The translations under genes and the position numbers were made by a program. A stretch of DNA of 64,000 bases from CAVXSP01 sp963764505 (GTDB lineage: Bacteria > Acidobacteriota > Vicinamibacteria > Vicinamibacterales > SCN-69-37). The stretch's first letter is position 1. The number at the start of each line of letters is the position of its first letter. Under the pieces are notes generated by a model, which was given only the letters and a program-made list of their open reading frames with translations, searched no databases and had not been told where the DNA came from. Positions 24,027-32,986 of this stretch are shown one piece after another. Location of the stretch: assembly GCA_963764505.1 (NCBI GenBank), contig CAVXSP010000001.1, positions 1,736,001 to 1,800,000 on the forward strand, written 5' to 3'.

Positions 24027-25306
24027 GCGATCAGCCGGAGGCGAAGCCCCCCAGACCGAGGTTGCCAATCTGGCCGGAGCTCGGGCACGGGTTCGACAAC
24101 CTGCGCGCGCACAAGCTGCGCTCCCTGCTGACGATGCTGGGGATGATCTTCGGCGTGGCGGCGGTGATTGCGATGCTGTCGATCGGCGCCGGCGCGCAGC
24201 AGCGCATGATCGCCTTCATCGAGCAGCTCGGGGTGCGGAACATCATCGTGGAGGCGCACGAAGCGGCGGAGTACCAGGCCTGGCAGCGCGTGCGCAAGCT
24301 CTCGGCCGGCCTGTCGTTCCACGATCTGCGTGCGATTCGCGCGGACGTGGAAGGACTGGAGGCCTCGAGCGCGCGCAAGCGCGTGACCCCGACGCAGGTC
24401 CGGCCCAAGCCGCAGGGTGACCTGCCCGTGGTCTACGGGGTCTCGGCGTCCTACGAGCGCATCGGCGGGCTGGTCACGACGCGCGGCCGGTTCTTCAGCG
24501 ACGCGGAGGACCAGGCGGGCGCCGCTGTGGCGGTGCTCGGCCAGGCCGCCGCCGCGTCCGTCTTCGGCGTCGACGACCCGATGGGCCAGTTCGTCAAGCT
24601 GAACCAGCAGTGGTTCCGCGTGATTGGCGTAGCGGCGCCGCAGCTCGTCGCCGAGACGGACGTCGCCGGACTGCCGGCCCAGGACCGGAACAACATCGTC
24701 TACGTGCCCCTGATGGCGGCGATCATGAGGCTCGAGGACTCCCAGGCCCGGCTCAAGGACGAGATCGACGGGATCTATCTGACCATCCGGCCGACAGCGA
24801 GCGTGGCGACGACGGGCGCCGCCGTGCGCAGCCTGCTCGATACGGCGCACCGGAACGCGGGCGACTTCAGCGTCATCGTGCCGGCCGAGCTGCTCGCCGA
24901 ACAGGAGCGGACAAAGCGCCTCTTCGAGTTCGTCATGGTGGCGATCGCGTCGATCTCGCTGCTCGTCGGCGGGATCGGAATCATGAACATCATGCTGGCC
25001 AGCGTGATGGAGCGCACCCGCGAGATCGGCGTGCGACGCGCCGTCGGCGCGACCCGCTGGGACATCATTCGGCAGTTCCTGATCGAAACGACCCTGATTA
25101 CGGTATCCGGCGGATTCGCGGGCACGATCGTCGGCGTCCTCCTCTCGCGCCTCGTCGCCTACTTCGCCGGGTGGTCGACGATCATCACCGTGACGTCCGT
25201 CGTCGTCGCCTGCGTCGTCTCGGTGACGGTGGGCATCGTGTTCGGTCTCTATCCCGCCGTTCGCGCGGCCAAGCTCGATCCCGTCTACGCGCTGCACTAC
25301 GAGTGA
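24023..25306 (+). CDS. MacB-type ABC permease without fused ATPase
   Basis: 427 residues from GTG 24023. First span near residue 45 (SLLTMLGMIFGVAAVIAMLSIGAGAQQRMIAFIEQLG), then a periplasmic MacB core domain (residues ~65-285), then three further spans with the FtsX signature LLVGGIGIMNIMLASVMERTREIGVRRAVGATRWDI. Full-length MacB carries an N-terminal ATPase of about 230 residues; it is absent here, and neither flanking gene encodes one. A separate LolD/MacB-like ATPase must be supplied from elsewhere, or the permease works without one. It is the last gene of the four-gene export operon. Confidence 0.9.
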   Translation: MSDQPEAKPPRPRLPIWPELGHGFDNLRAHKLRSLLTMLGMIFGVAAVIAMLSIGAGAQQRMIAFIEQLGVRNIIVEAHEAAEYQAWQRVRKLSAGLSFHDLRAIRADVEGLEASSARKRVTPTQVRPKPQGDLPVVYGVSASYERIGGLVTTRGRFFSDAEDQAGAAVAVLGQAAAASVFGVDDPMGQFVKLNQQWFRVIGVAAPQLVAETDVAGLPAQDRNNIVYVPLMAAIMRLEDSQARLKDEIDGIYLTIRPTASVATTGAAVRSLLDTAHRNAGDFSVIVPAELLAEQERTKRLFEFVMVAIASISLLVGGIGIMNIMLASVMERTREIGVRRAVGATRWDIIRQFLIETTLITVSGGFAGTIVGVLLSRLVAYFAGWSTIITVTSVVVACVVSVTVGIVFGLYPAVRAAKLDPVYALHYE

Positions 25307-25317
25307 AGGGATCTGGC

Positions 25318-25335
25318 GATCGGCGATCGCCGATC
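25318..25335. promoter_or_regulatory. 18-bp perfect palindrome upstream of the dehydrogenase gene
   Basis: GATCGGCGATCGCCGATC is its own reverse complement and lies in the 47-base gap after the permease gene. It could be an operator for the downstream gene or the stem of a weak terminator; there is no T-tract. Confidence 0.5.
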
Positions 25336-25353
25336 TCCAATTACACTCTCCCC

Positions 25354-26328
25354 GTGAACCTCCCTCCCAGCGACTGTATCCGCGTGCCACACCCGAAGCT
25401 GCACGAGTTCGTCTCGGCCGCTTCGTTCGCCGTCGGCCTGCCGCCCGACAAGGCGGAGCTCCTGGCCGAGCTGCTCGTCGGCAACGATCTGCGGGGCGTG
25501 TTCAGCCATGGCACGACGCAGATTGCGACCTACGCCAGGCTGATGCGCGACGGGAAGCTGAATCCGTCGCCCGAGGTGCGGCTGGCGCGCGAAACGCCCG
25601 TCAGCAGCACGTTCGACGGCGACGGGGGGCTGGGATATTTCCCGTGCCACGAGGGCACGCGCTTCGCCGTCGAGCAGGCGAAGCGGACGGGCGTGGCGGT
25701 CATGCTGACGCGCAACCACGGGCACTTCGGCGCCGCAGGGATCTATGCGCGGCTGACGCTCGGCCACGATCTGCTGTGCTTCGTCACATCCGGCCACCAG
25801 CTCCACCTCGAGCGGGGCCGGCCGATCTACGATGCGGCGGGCGGCTCGCCGATGGCGTTCACCGCGCCGACTGCGGACGAGCCGCCGGTCGTCCTCGACT
25901 TCGGGGCGATGCACGACCTGTACGGACCGCCGCGCGACGAACTGGCGGCGCTCGCGCCGGGGCTGGTGCTTCGGTCCGTCGGCCTCGGCGAAATCTGCCA
26001 GGCCTGGGGCGGGCTGCTCTCCGGGCTTCGGATCGATCCGGACCCGCCGCGATGGCAGTGGCCGGGGGCCAACCAGGGGGCGCTCGTCATCGCGTTCCGA
26101 ATCGACCTGTTCGCGGACCCCGCCGCCTTCAGAAGCGGGATGGACGCCTACATTCGGAAGGTTCGCGAGCTGCGGCCGCTCCCAGGATTCGACCGGTCGC
26201 TCCTTCCGGGCGGCGTCGAGTCCGCGCGCGAGCGGGAATACCGCGCCGTCGGCGTGCCCGTCGGCGTCGAGCACCGGCAGCGGCTCGAAGCGCTGGCCGG
26301 CGAATTGGGATTGACGGTGCCGTGGTAA
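25354..26328 (+). CDS. Malate/L-lactate/ureidoglycolate dehydrogenase family (Ldh-2)
   Basis: 324 residues from GTG 25354, which lies 6 bases after a -10-like TACACT (25342-25347) with no ribosome-binding site. The fold is the NAD(P)-dependent Ldh/MDH type-2 family, not the Rossmann type: VSAASFAVGLPPDKAELLAELLVGNDLRGVFSHGTTQ (with SHG), the central NHGHFGAAGIYARLTL (catalytic His), and the late GANQGALVIAFRIDLF. Members oxidise 2-hydroxy acids such as malate, sulpholactate, ureidoglycolate or 2,3-diketogulonate. It lies between an export operon and a periplasmic cytochrome protein, giving no clear substrate. Confidence 0.85.
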   Translation: MNLPPSDCIRVPHPKLHEFVSAASFAVGLPPDKAELLAELLVGNDLRGVFSHGTTQIATYARLMRDGKLNPSPEVRLARETPVSSTFDGDGGLGYFPCHEGTRFAVEQAKRTGVAVMLTRNHGHFGAAGIYARLTLGHDLLCFVTSGHQLHLERGRPIYDAAGGSPMAFTAPTADEPPVVLDFGAMHDLYGPPRDELAALAPGLVLRSVGLGEICQAWGGLLSGLRIDPDPPRWQWPGANQGALVIAFRIDLFADPAAFRSGMDAYIRKVRELRPLPGFDRSLLPGGVESAREREYRAVGVPVGVEHRQRLEALAGELGLTVPW

Positions 26329-26380
26329 TCGCCAGAACATGGTCTGGGGTTCCGGTCCAATCTGAGGAGGGACGTAAGCC

Positions 26381-27637
26381 ATGCGGAACGGCATGCTGTT
26401 GGTCGGCGGCTTGGCCGCCGCCATCGTGAGTCTCTCGGCGCGCAGTGCGGCCGTCGAGCCGCAGGGTCCCGGCCGCGGAGGTCGGGGCGCGACCGTCACG
26501 CTCGCGGAAGGACCGGGCAGCGCATCGATCCAGGCGTACTGCTCGCGCTGCCACTCGCTCGCGCTGATCGTGAACTCCGGCGGCTATACGCGCGAGGGCT
26601 GGGAGCAGCTCTTTTCGACCATGATCGCCGTGCCGAAGGAGCAGGGCGCGGTGCTGGCCGATTATCTGGCGAAGAACTATCCGGAGCAGCCGCGTCCGGA
26701 TCCCGTCGTCGTGCCGGGCGCCGTCGAGGTCTCCTTCCGCGAGTGGGGGCTGCCGACGCTCGGGTCGCGCCCGCACGATCCGCTGTCCGCGCCCGACGGC
26801 TCGCTGTGGTACACGGGCCAGTTCGCGAACCGGCTCGGTCGTGTCGACGTGAAGACGGGCGAGATCAAGGAGTTCCCGATCCCGACGGAGCAGTCTGGGC
26901 CTCACGGGCTCACGGCGGACAAGGACGGACACATCTGGTTCACGGCCAATTCCAAGGGGTACATCGGCGAGCTCGATCCGAAGACCGGCCGGTTCAAGGA
27001 GTACAAGCCGGACGAGGCGGTTCGCGATCCGCACACGCCGGTGTTCGATCAGAAGGGGATCCTCTGGTTCACGGCGCAGGGCGCCAACATGCTCGGACGG
27101 CTCGACCCGAAGACGGGAGCGATCAAGGTCGTGCCCTCGCCCACGCCGCGCTCCAACCCCTATGGCATGGTCGTGAGCTCCACCGGCGTGCCGTTCTTCG
27201 TGGAGTTCGGTTCGAACAAGATCGGGCGCATCGATCCGCAGACCATGGCGATTACCGAGTACGAGCTGCCCAGTCCGGAGACCCGCCCGCGGCGCGTCGC
27301 GATCACGAGCGATGACGTGCTGTGGTACTCGGACTACGCCCGCGGCTACCTCGGACGGTTCGATCCGAAGACGGGCAAGGCCAGTGAGTGGCCGTCGCCG
27401 AGCGGACCCAAGTCGCAGCCGTACGGCATCGCCGCGCTCGACGACGTGATCTGGTACTGCGAGACCGGCATCCGGCCCAACACGCTGGTCCGGTTCGATC
27501 CGAAGACGGAGAAGTTCCAGTCGTGGATCATTCCAGGCGGTGGCGGGGTCGTCCGCAACATGATGGCGACCCGAGACGGCAAGCTCGTCATCGCCGAGAG
27601 CGGCGTGAACAAGGTCGGCATCGTGGCGATCGAGTAG
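26381..27637 (+). CDS. Cytochrome c / virginiamycin B lyase-like propeller fusion, secreted
   Basis: 418 residues. GGAGGG lies upstream of the start. A signal peptide (MRNGMLLVGGLAAAIVSLSARSAA) is followed by a short haem domain with CSRCH at 54-58 (YCSRCHSLALIVNSGGYTREGWEQLFSTM), and then a seven-bladed propeller of the Vgb type (residues ~120-418) with repeated blades such as GRVDVKTGEIKEFPIPTEQSGPHGLTADKDGHIWFTAN and GRLDPKTGAIKVVPSP. Vgb proteins linearise streptogramins, but most environmental members have unknown roles. The fused haem suggests electron transfer rather than lyase activity. Confidence 0.85.
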   Translation: MRNGMLLVGGLAAAIVSLSARSAAVEPQGPGRGGRGATVTLAEGPGSASIQAYCSRCHSLALIVNSGGYTREGWEQLFSTMIAVPKEQGAVLADYLAKNYPEQPRPDPVVVPGAVEVSFREWGLPTLGSRPHDPLSAPDGSLWYTGQFANRLGRVDVKTGEIKEFPIPTEQSGPHGLTADKDGHIWFTANSKGYIGELDPKTGRFKEYKPDEAVRDPHTPVFDQKGILWFTAQGANMLGRLDPKTGAIKVVPSPTPRSNPYGMVVSSTGVPFFVEFGSNKIGRIDPQTMAITEYELPSPETRPRRVAITSDDVLWYSDYARGYLGRFDPKTGKASEWPSPSGPKSQPYGIAALDDVIWYCETGIRPNTLVRFDPKTEKFQSWIIPGGGGVVRNMMATRDGKLVIAESGVNKVGIVAIE

Positions 27638-27703
27638 CGGGACAATGGACGGGAAGAGCATGGCCTCATCGGCCCGTTGCCCCATTGCCAGCGTCAGTAC
27701 CCA

Positions 27704-28150
<447 letters not shown>

Positions 28151-29329
28151 CGTCGCCGAGCCGTTCGATGTCCCGCCAGTCGTTGTAGACCTGCGCGGAG
28201 ATGCGGGTCCAGAGCCGGCCGTGCCCGGCGTAGACCTGGATCTCGATCCGATCCTCGTCCAGGAGCGCATCCCGCAGGGCGGCGGCGGCCTCGACGGTCG
28301 CCCCCAGGCTCTCGGGCAACGCGATCGTCACCATCGAGCCGACGCTCGATTCGCCGCGCTCGAGCGGCGTGCCCCATCGATCGGTCAGCTCGATGGCCGC
28401 GCGCCAGGCGAGATCGTGGTTGTACTGCCGCAGGCGGTCGATTCCCAGCGATCGTGCGAACGCGATGCCGGCTGGCGCTGCCAGCCAGGGGGTCGGGTCC
28501 CGTGTGCCGACCCAGTCGAACTCCGCCGTGAAGCCGTTGCCGAACCCCCACGAGATGACCGGCGGGTGGATCCCGTTCTGGCGCTCGGGGCGGCTCCAGA
28601 GGACGCCGCAGCTTCGGGGCGCGAACGCCCACTTGTGCAGGTTGGCGGCGTACCAGTCGACGCCGAGGGTGGGGACGTCGAGCGGCAGCATGCCTGGCGC
28701 GTGGGCGGCGTCGGCGAGCACGGGCACGCCGCGCTCGCGGCAGCGCTGCGCCAGTTCGGCCAGCGGAAAGACGAGCGCGCTCTCTGACGTGACGTGGTCG
28801 AGCACGGCCAGGCGCGTTCGGGGGCCCAGCGCGCCGGTGACCGCCTCCACGAGCCGATCGGCCTCGAAACGGGGATAGGGCACGCGCACGGTCCGGACGC
28901 GGGCCCCGTGCTGCTCCGCGACGAACGCCGCGAGACGCCCGGTGGTCGGGTACGCATGATCGGTGACGACGATCTCGTCGCCGGCGGCGAAGGTGAGGGA
29001 TCGCAGGACCGCGTTGACGCCTGCGGTCGCGTTGTCGACGAACACCAGGTCGTCGCCGCTCGCGCCGAGGAACGACGCCACCTCGGCCGCGGCGCGACGC
29101 ATGCGTGTCGGATGCCGGTGCGCCGAGCCGGCGAGCGGATAGACCTCGCGCAGCAGAAAGCGCGAGGGCTGGCGCTCCATCTCATCGCGGATCGCCTGCT
29201 GGGCCTGGAGCACGGCGTTCGGCACGACGCCGACGGTCCCATGGTTGAGATAGGTGATGGCCGGGTCCAGCCGCCAGCGGTCGAGGAGCGTCCGGCCGAA
29301 CGGCGGATGGCTGTCGGACATGCCACGTC

Positions 29330-29335
29330 ATCCTA
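29330..29335 (-). promoter_or_regulatory. Candidate -10 element, leaderless start of the aminotransferase gene
   Basis: TAGGAT on the minus strand, 8 bases upstream of the start codon at 29321. Confidence 0.4.
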
Positions 29336-29414
29336 CTCGATGGCCCGCGATGACGAGGTCGGCCGGCTAGCCCGGATTCCTGGGAGAGGCGAGACAGGCG
29401 ATTTGGAGGCGGGG

Positions 29415-30128
29415 TCAGAACACGCGCGCATCGGGCACGGGCCACCAGCGCACCTGAACCTTGCCGATGATATAGCGCTCGGGAACCGGGCCGAACACCC
29501 GGCTGTCGGAGCTGTTGTTGCGGTGATCGCCCATGACGAAGAAGTATCCGCGCGGGACGACTTCGGGTCCCCAGGTGTCGTTCGAGCGGTAGACCGGGGG
29601 AACGAAGCTGTCGGGAATGTGGACGTCGTTCCGGTAGACCTGCCCGTCGACGCTCCGCACGAGGTCGCCCGGCCCGGCGACGACGCGCTTGACCAGCATC
29701 TTGTCCGGCTCCTCGGGTGACGCGACCATGACGATGTCGCCGATCTGGGGACGGTGCCAGCGGTAGGCGAGCTTATTGACGATCAGACGATCCTGATCGT
29801 GAAGCGTCGGCAGCATGCTGGAGCCGTCGACGCGCGCGACCTGGCCCACGAACGTCACAATCAGCGTCGCGTACACGGCCGCAGAGGCCAGCGTCTTGAA
29901 CCAGCTGACGAGCTCCTCCGCGATCCGGCTCACTGGAAAGTAGGGGCGCGAGGCCGCCGACGGAACGTGGAGCTGGGGAGCGTCCCGCGTCGACGGGGTC
30001 TCCGCCGGCGTCGACGGCACCGGCTCGGCCTCCGGCGAGCCGCCGTCGCGCGCGAGCACCGTCGTGATCTGCGCGGCGTCCGATTGAGGCTCGGGACCGC
30101 CGAACCTCGCCTCGTCCGTGAATTCCAT
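29415..30128 (-). CDS. lepB: Signal peptidase I
   Basis: 237 residues. A Pro/Glu-rich cytoplasmic N-terminus of about 70 residues precedes one membrane span (TLASAAVYATLIVTFVGQVARV). The catalytic Ser is S104 in DGSSMLPTL and the general-base Lys is K147 in LVKRVVAGPGD. The family boxes PRGYFFVMGDHRNNSSDSR and a final PEEYIIGK-like segment (PERYIIGKVQVRWWP) are intact. It removes signal peptides from exported proteins at the outer face of the inner membrane, matching the many exported products of this region. The unusually long N-terminus is the only odd feature. GAGG lies 12 bases before the start. Confidence 0.94.
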   Translation of the reverse strand: MEFTDEARFGGPEPQSDAAQITTVLARDGGSPEAEPVPSTPAETPSTRDAPQLHVPSAASRPYFPVSRIAEELVSWFKTLASAAVYATLIVTFVGQVARVDGSSMLPTLHDQDRLIVNKLAYRWHRPQIGDIVMVASPEEPDKMLVKRVVAGPGDLVRSVDGQVYRNDVHIPDSFVPPVYRSNDTWGPEVVPRGYFFVMGDHRNNSSDSRVFGPVPERYIIGKVQVRWWPVPDARVF

Positions 30129-30172
30129 CGTGCGTGCCTCGTTCTCATTATCCTACGTCCGGGCGGCCCTAT

Positions 30173-30209
30173 CGATGTCGTGCGGCGCGGGTGGCGCCGC
30201 GCGACATCG
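30173..30209. promoter_or_regulatory. Strong hairpin between divergent genes
   Basis: Arms 30173-30188 and 30194-30209 pair over 16 bases with a single T/C mismatch (a U-G pair in RNA on one strand), around a 5-base GGGTG loop. It sits between the divergent signal peptidase and coiled-coil genes, so it is not a normal terminator; it may be a 5'-leader structure or a repeat element. Confidence 0.6.
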
Positions 30210-30279
30210 TCGCGTCTCGCTCGACGGAAAACGGCTGTAGAGTGGGAGAAGGGCTTGGTTTCGACGAGAGGTGTTCAAC

Positions 30280-30555
30280 ATGAGCGATGCGGGCGAAGGT
30301 CTGGTCGACGCCCAAGCGAGGCTTCAAGAGCGCGCGGAGGAAGTGGAGCGCGAGCGCCGCGAGCGGCAGCAGGGCCGTCCCGCGGACCCGGAAGCGGTCA
30401 GAGCGTTGAAGTCCCTCGAGCTCGCGCGCGCGGAACTGCAGCGGCAGCTCGATGCGACCTCCGACGAGCGGCGCCGGGGATCGATCGAACAGGCGCTCGC
30501 GGAGATCGACCGGAGAATCTCCGGACTGAGCCAGGCGCGCACCGAGCGCGGATGA
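30280..30555 (+). CDS. Small coiled-coil protein
   Basis: 91 residues from ATG 30280 (an in-frame GTG at 30271 is possible), with GAGAGG a few bases upstream. The sequence is charged and helical throughout (ARLQERAEEVERERRERQQGRP, LELARAELQRQLD, IEQALAEIDRRISGLSQARTERG) and should form a coiled coil. No family is recognised. It stands alone, divergent from the signal peptidase gene and convergent with the DUF3500 gene. Confidence 0.6.
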   Translation: MSDAGEGLVDAQARLQERAEEVERERRERQQGRPADPEAVRALKSLELARAELQRQLDATSDERRRGSIEQALAEIDRRISGLSQARTERG

Positions 30556-30589
30556 CCTCGGCGCGTCATCCGCCGGCGCGCCGGAACGG

Positions 30590-31690
30590 TCAGTGCGGAA
30601 ACGCCGCCATGTGCTCGGCGAGGAGATCGCGGCCGAAGTCGCCGTCGAAATCGCGCCAGACCGAGTGGACGTGGTTCCCGTCGTTCTGCGTGTTGTTGTG
30701 CTCGATGAGGAACGTCGGCCCCTGGACGCGGTAGTAGTACTTCTGTCCTCGCTCCGTCGGCCCGAACCAGGCGAACGCAACCTTCTCGATCCCGGCCGCA
30801 TGAATCTTGCTCAACCGCTCGGCCGCGATCTCCGGGAGCATCGCCGTGCTGTAGGCCTCGATGACCTTCAGCAGCAGGTCCTGCTGGGCCGGCGTCATCT
30901 GCGCGGCGGCCAGCCCCGACGGGCTCAACGGATCCGCCTTCACTTTCGTCATCGAGATGATGTCCCCGGGCGCGGTCGGCGAGACGATCGCGGTCGCGCG
31001 CTGCGTGTCCTCCAGGGCGGCGAGCAACGCACGCGCGGTGTCCTCCTGGGGGCCGAGGATCCGCAATCCAGCCTGCGGCAGACCCTGTGGCACCACGGCA
31101 GGATTGGAGCCGAAGAAGAGCGGCGTGCTCGTCACGGCGGTCCTGGCGCCGTCGACGGCGAAGTGCAGCGACACGTGATGGCCCTCCAACCGCCAGCCCC
31201 ACTGGCCGTCGGGCGACGGCGTTCCGAACACGCTGAAGAAGTAGTTCTCCGGATCGCGCACGAACACCGCCGGACCTCGCCCGCCCGACGCCGCGGCCGC
31301 GGCACGCTCCCGGTCCTCGAGCTGGCCCAGGATCGTCTCGAGGGACATGATGGCGGTCGCCGTCTGGTATCCGGACCGGCTGAGGCTCGCCGCCAGGAGT
31401 GCTCGCGCCTTCTCGCGCTGTGGCGCGGTCATGTCCTTGATCCGGAGCCCGTGCCGTTCGAACATGCTCACCGGAATGAAGTGCCACCGCGTCCACTCGT
31501 CCGAGTTGAGCGGGAAAAGGCCCTGCTGGCGCTGTGCCGGTGTGAGGCTCCCGAGAAACTCCTGGGCCGACCGCGCCATCGTGCCCGCGGCGCGCTGCTG
31601 GGCCAGGCCGCCGGCGGCGGCCGCGAAACCGGCGATCGCCATGCCGACGAGGGCACACGTGAAGGTCCGGCGCGAGGGCTGACCCGTCAT
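30590..31690 (-). CDS. DUF3500 family protein, Tat/Sec-exported
   Basis: 366 residues from ATG 31690. The N-terminus carries twin Arg and a hydrophobic run (QPSRRTFTCALVGMAIAGFAAAAGGLA). The rest matches the DUF3500 pattern: ARSAQEFLGSLTPAQRQQGLFPLNSDEWTRWHFIPV at the start of the domain, GWRLEGHHVSLHFAVDG, FFGSNPAVVPQG, and the end VQGPTFLIEHNNTQNDGNHVHSVWRDFDGDFGRDLL. The His-rich HHVSLHF and HVHSVWRDFDGDFG segments look like a metal or active site. Function is unknown. The gene follows the HupE/UreJ-like gene with a 14-base gap, a partnership that suggests a shared metal-related role. Confidence 0.85.
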   Translation of the reverse strand: MTGQPSRRTFTCALVGMAIAGFAAAAGGLAQQRAAGTMARSAQEFLGSLTPAQRQQGLFPLNSDEWTRWHFIPVSMFERHGLRIKDMTAPQREKARALLAASLSRSGYQTATAIMSLETILGQLEDRERAAAAASGGRGPAVFVRDPENYFFSVFGTPSPDGQWGWRLEGHHVSLHFAVDGARTAVTSTPLFFGSNPAVVPQGLPQAGLRILGPQEDTARALLAALEDTQRATAIVSPTAPGDIISMTKVKADPLSPSGLAAAQMTPAQQDLLLKVIEAYSTAMLPEIAAERLSKIHAAGIEKVAFAWFGPTERGQKYYYRVQGPTFLIEHNNTQNDGNHVHSVWRDFDGDFGRDLLAEHMAAFPH

Positions 31691-31704
31691 GACTCGTCTC
31701 CTTC

Positions 31705-32769
31705 TCACACGAAGAACACCCGTTCGATGAACCAGAAGAATCCGGCCCACAGCACCGCCAGCGATCCGGCGGTCGCGATGCGCTCGCGTACCGTGCCTCC
31801 CAGCCGGCCGAGCCACGCCAGTGCCAGGGCGACGGTGACCACGATTCCCAGTTGGCCGATCTCCACGCCAAGATTGAAGGCGAAGAGCGACCAGCCGAGC
31901 GCGGCGCGAGGGAGGTCCATCGCCCGCAGCACGTTGGCGAATCCGAAGCCGTGGACCAGGCCGAATGCGAACGCCATCCAGGCGCGATGGTCGCGCGCGC
32001 CAGGCCGCCTGACGAGATTGTCGATGCCGACGGCGCAGATGCTCAGCGCAATGGCCGGTTCGATGAGCCGAGCGGGCGGGGAGACCACGCCAAGCACCGC
32101 CATCGACAACGTCAGGCTGTGGGCCAGCGTGAAGCCGGTCACGATCCGCGCGAGCCGCCAGACGCTTCCGCCGAGCAGGAGCAGACCGATCAGGAACAGC
32201 ACGTGATCGGGACCGATCGCAATGTGCTCGATCCCGGATCGAGTGAACTGCCTCAGCACCTCGAGGCGTGAGGGCGCTCCGTCCACGAGCTGCTCCATGC
32301 TCGGGCGGTCGGCCGTGAGGATGGCTTCGCCCGCGAGACGGCGGTCCCGGTAGACGCTGACGAACGTCTCGTGGAGCGGATCGTACGGGAACAGCCGCCC
32401 CGTGACGCGTATGCGCCGGCCGTCGCGCGCAGGATAGTGAATCCGGATCGTCGCCGTCTTCCGATCGGGTGCGACCGAGACGTCGACCGGGGCACCGGCG
32501 AGCGCACGGCCGTCGAGCTCGATCCGCAGGTGGCCAGCGATCCAGGCCGAAAGGCGTTCGAACCGGGGGCCCACGAGCGCGCGGTCGAGGGCCTGACCCT
32601 CCGCCGCCAGCCCGAGCTGCGCCGCGAAGTCGAAGACGTACGCGACAGCGGTCACGTCGACGCCGCCGCTCGTCACGTCGACCGTCAGGCGGCTGAAGGG
32701 CGTCGGATGCGCGGCCGCCGGGCCGGCGACCAGCACGAGCACGAGAACGCCGATCGCTCGAATGCGCAC
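31705..32769 (-). CDS. HupE/UreJ-like membrane protein
   Basis: 354 residues. A signal peptide (MRIRAIGVLVLVLVAGPAAAH) is followed by an extracytoplasmic beta domain of about 160 residues (DVTAVAYVFDFAAQLGL, RIHYPARDGRRIRVTGRLFPYDP). A C-terminal HupE/UreJ_2-type membrane domain has about six spans and conserved His/Asp residues (GIEHIAIGPDHVLFLIGLLLLG, FTLAHSLTLSMAVLGV, FGLVHGFGFANVL). HupE/UreJ proteins are implicated in nickel or cobalt uptake for hydrogenase and urease; no such enzyme is in the window. The initial His after the signal cleavage site (AHPTPFS) could also bind metal. It is the first gene of the operon with DUF3500. Confidence 0.85.
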   Translation of the reverse strand: MRIRAIGVLVLVLVAGPAAAHPTPFSRLTVDVTSGGVDVTAVAYVFDFAAQLGLAAEGQALDRALVGPRFERLSAWIAGHLRIELDGRALAGAPVDVSVAPDRKTATIRIHYPARDGRRIRVTGRLFPYDPLHETFVSVYRDRRLAGEAILTADRPSMEQLVDGAPSRLEVLRQFTRSGIEHIAIGPDHVLFLIGLLLLGGSVWRLARIVTGFTLAHSLTLSMAVLGVVSPPARLIEPAIALSICAVGIDNLVRRPGARDHRAWMAFAFGLVHGFGFANVLRAMDLPRAALGWSLFAFNLGVEIGQLGIVVTVALALAWLGRLGGTVRERIATAGSLAVLWAGFFWFIERVFFV

Positions 32770-32986
32770 CGCCCGCCGATGCTAGTGCCGGCCCGGCCGG
32801 CAGTCAATCGCGGAGCCCGACCGCGGCGTCGGGATCATGAACATCGAGATACCGGGTTTCCCGGACGACGTGTAAAGGCCGGCGTCGCGCGGGCCGCGAC
32901 CCGGCTGCCGCGCGGCTCCTGGCCCGAGTCGTGCATTTCTGCCGCGTAGCCAGGTAACCGGCTGCTGAATGTATGGAGGACATGCC
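32770..32986. other. 217-base divergent intergenic region
   Basis: It lies between the divergent HupE-like and small secreted protein genes. It contains a GC palindrome (GCCGGCCCGGCCGGC near 32788) but no convincing gene, tRNA or repeat. The only clear signal is GGAGGA shortly before the ATG at 32987. Confidence 0.5.

Noticed and set aside
22338..24068. A 576-codon minus-strand frame over the third adaptor
   Set aside because: Antisense shadow of a clear HlyD-type gene.
24023..25306. Full MacB with fused ATPase
   Set aside because: No Walker A, signature or Walker B motif; the chain begins just before the first membrane span.
25321..25331. HIP1 (GCGATCGC) cyanobacterial signature
   Set aside because: A single occurrence within a longer palindrome in a GC-rich genome; no other cyanobacterial feature.
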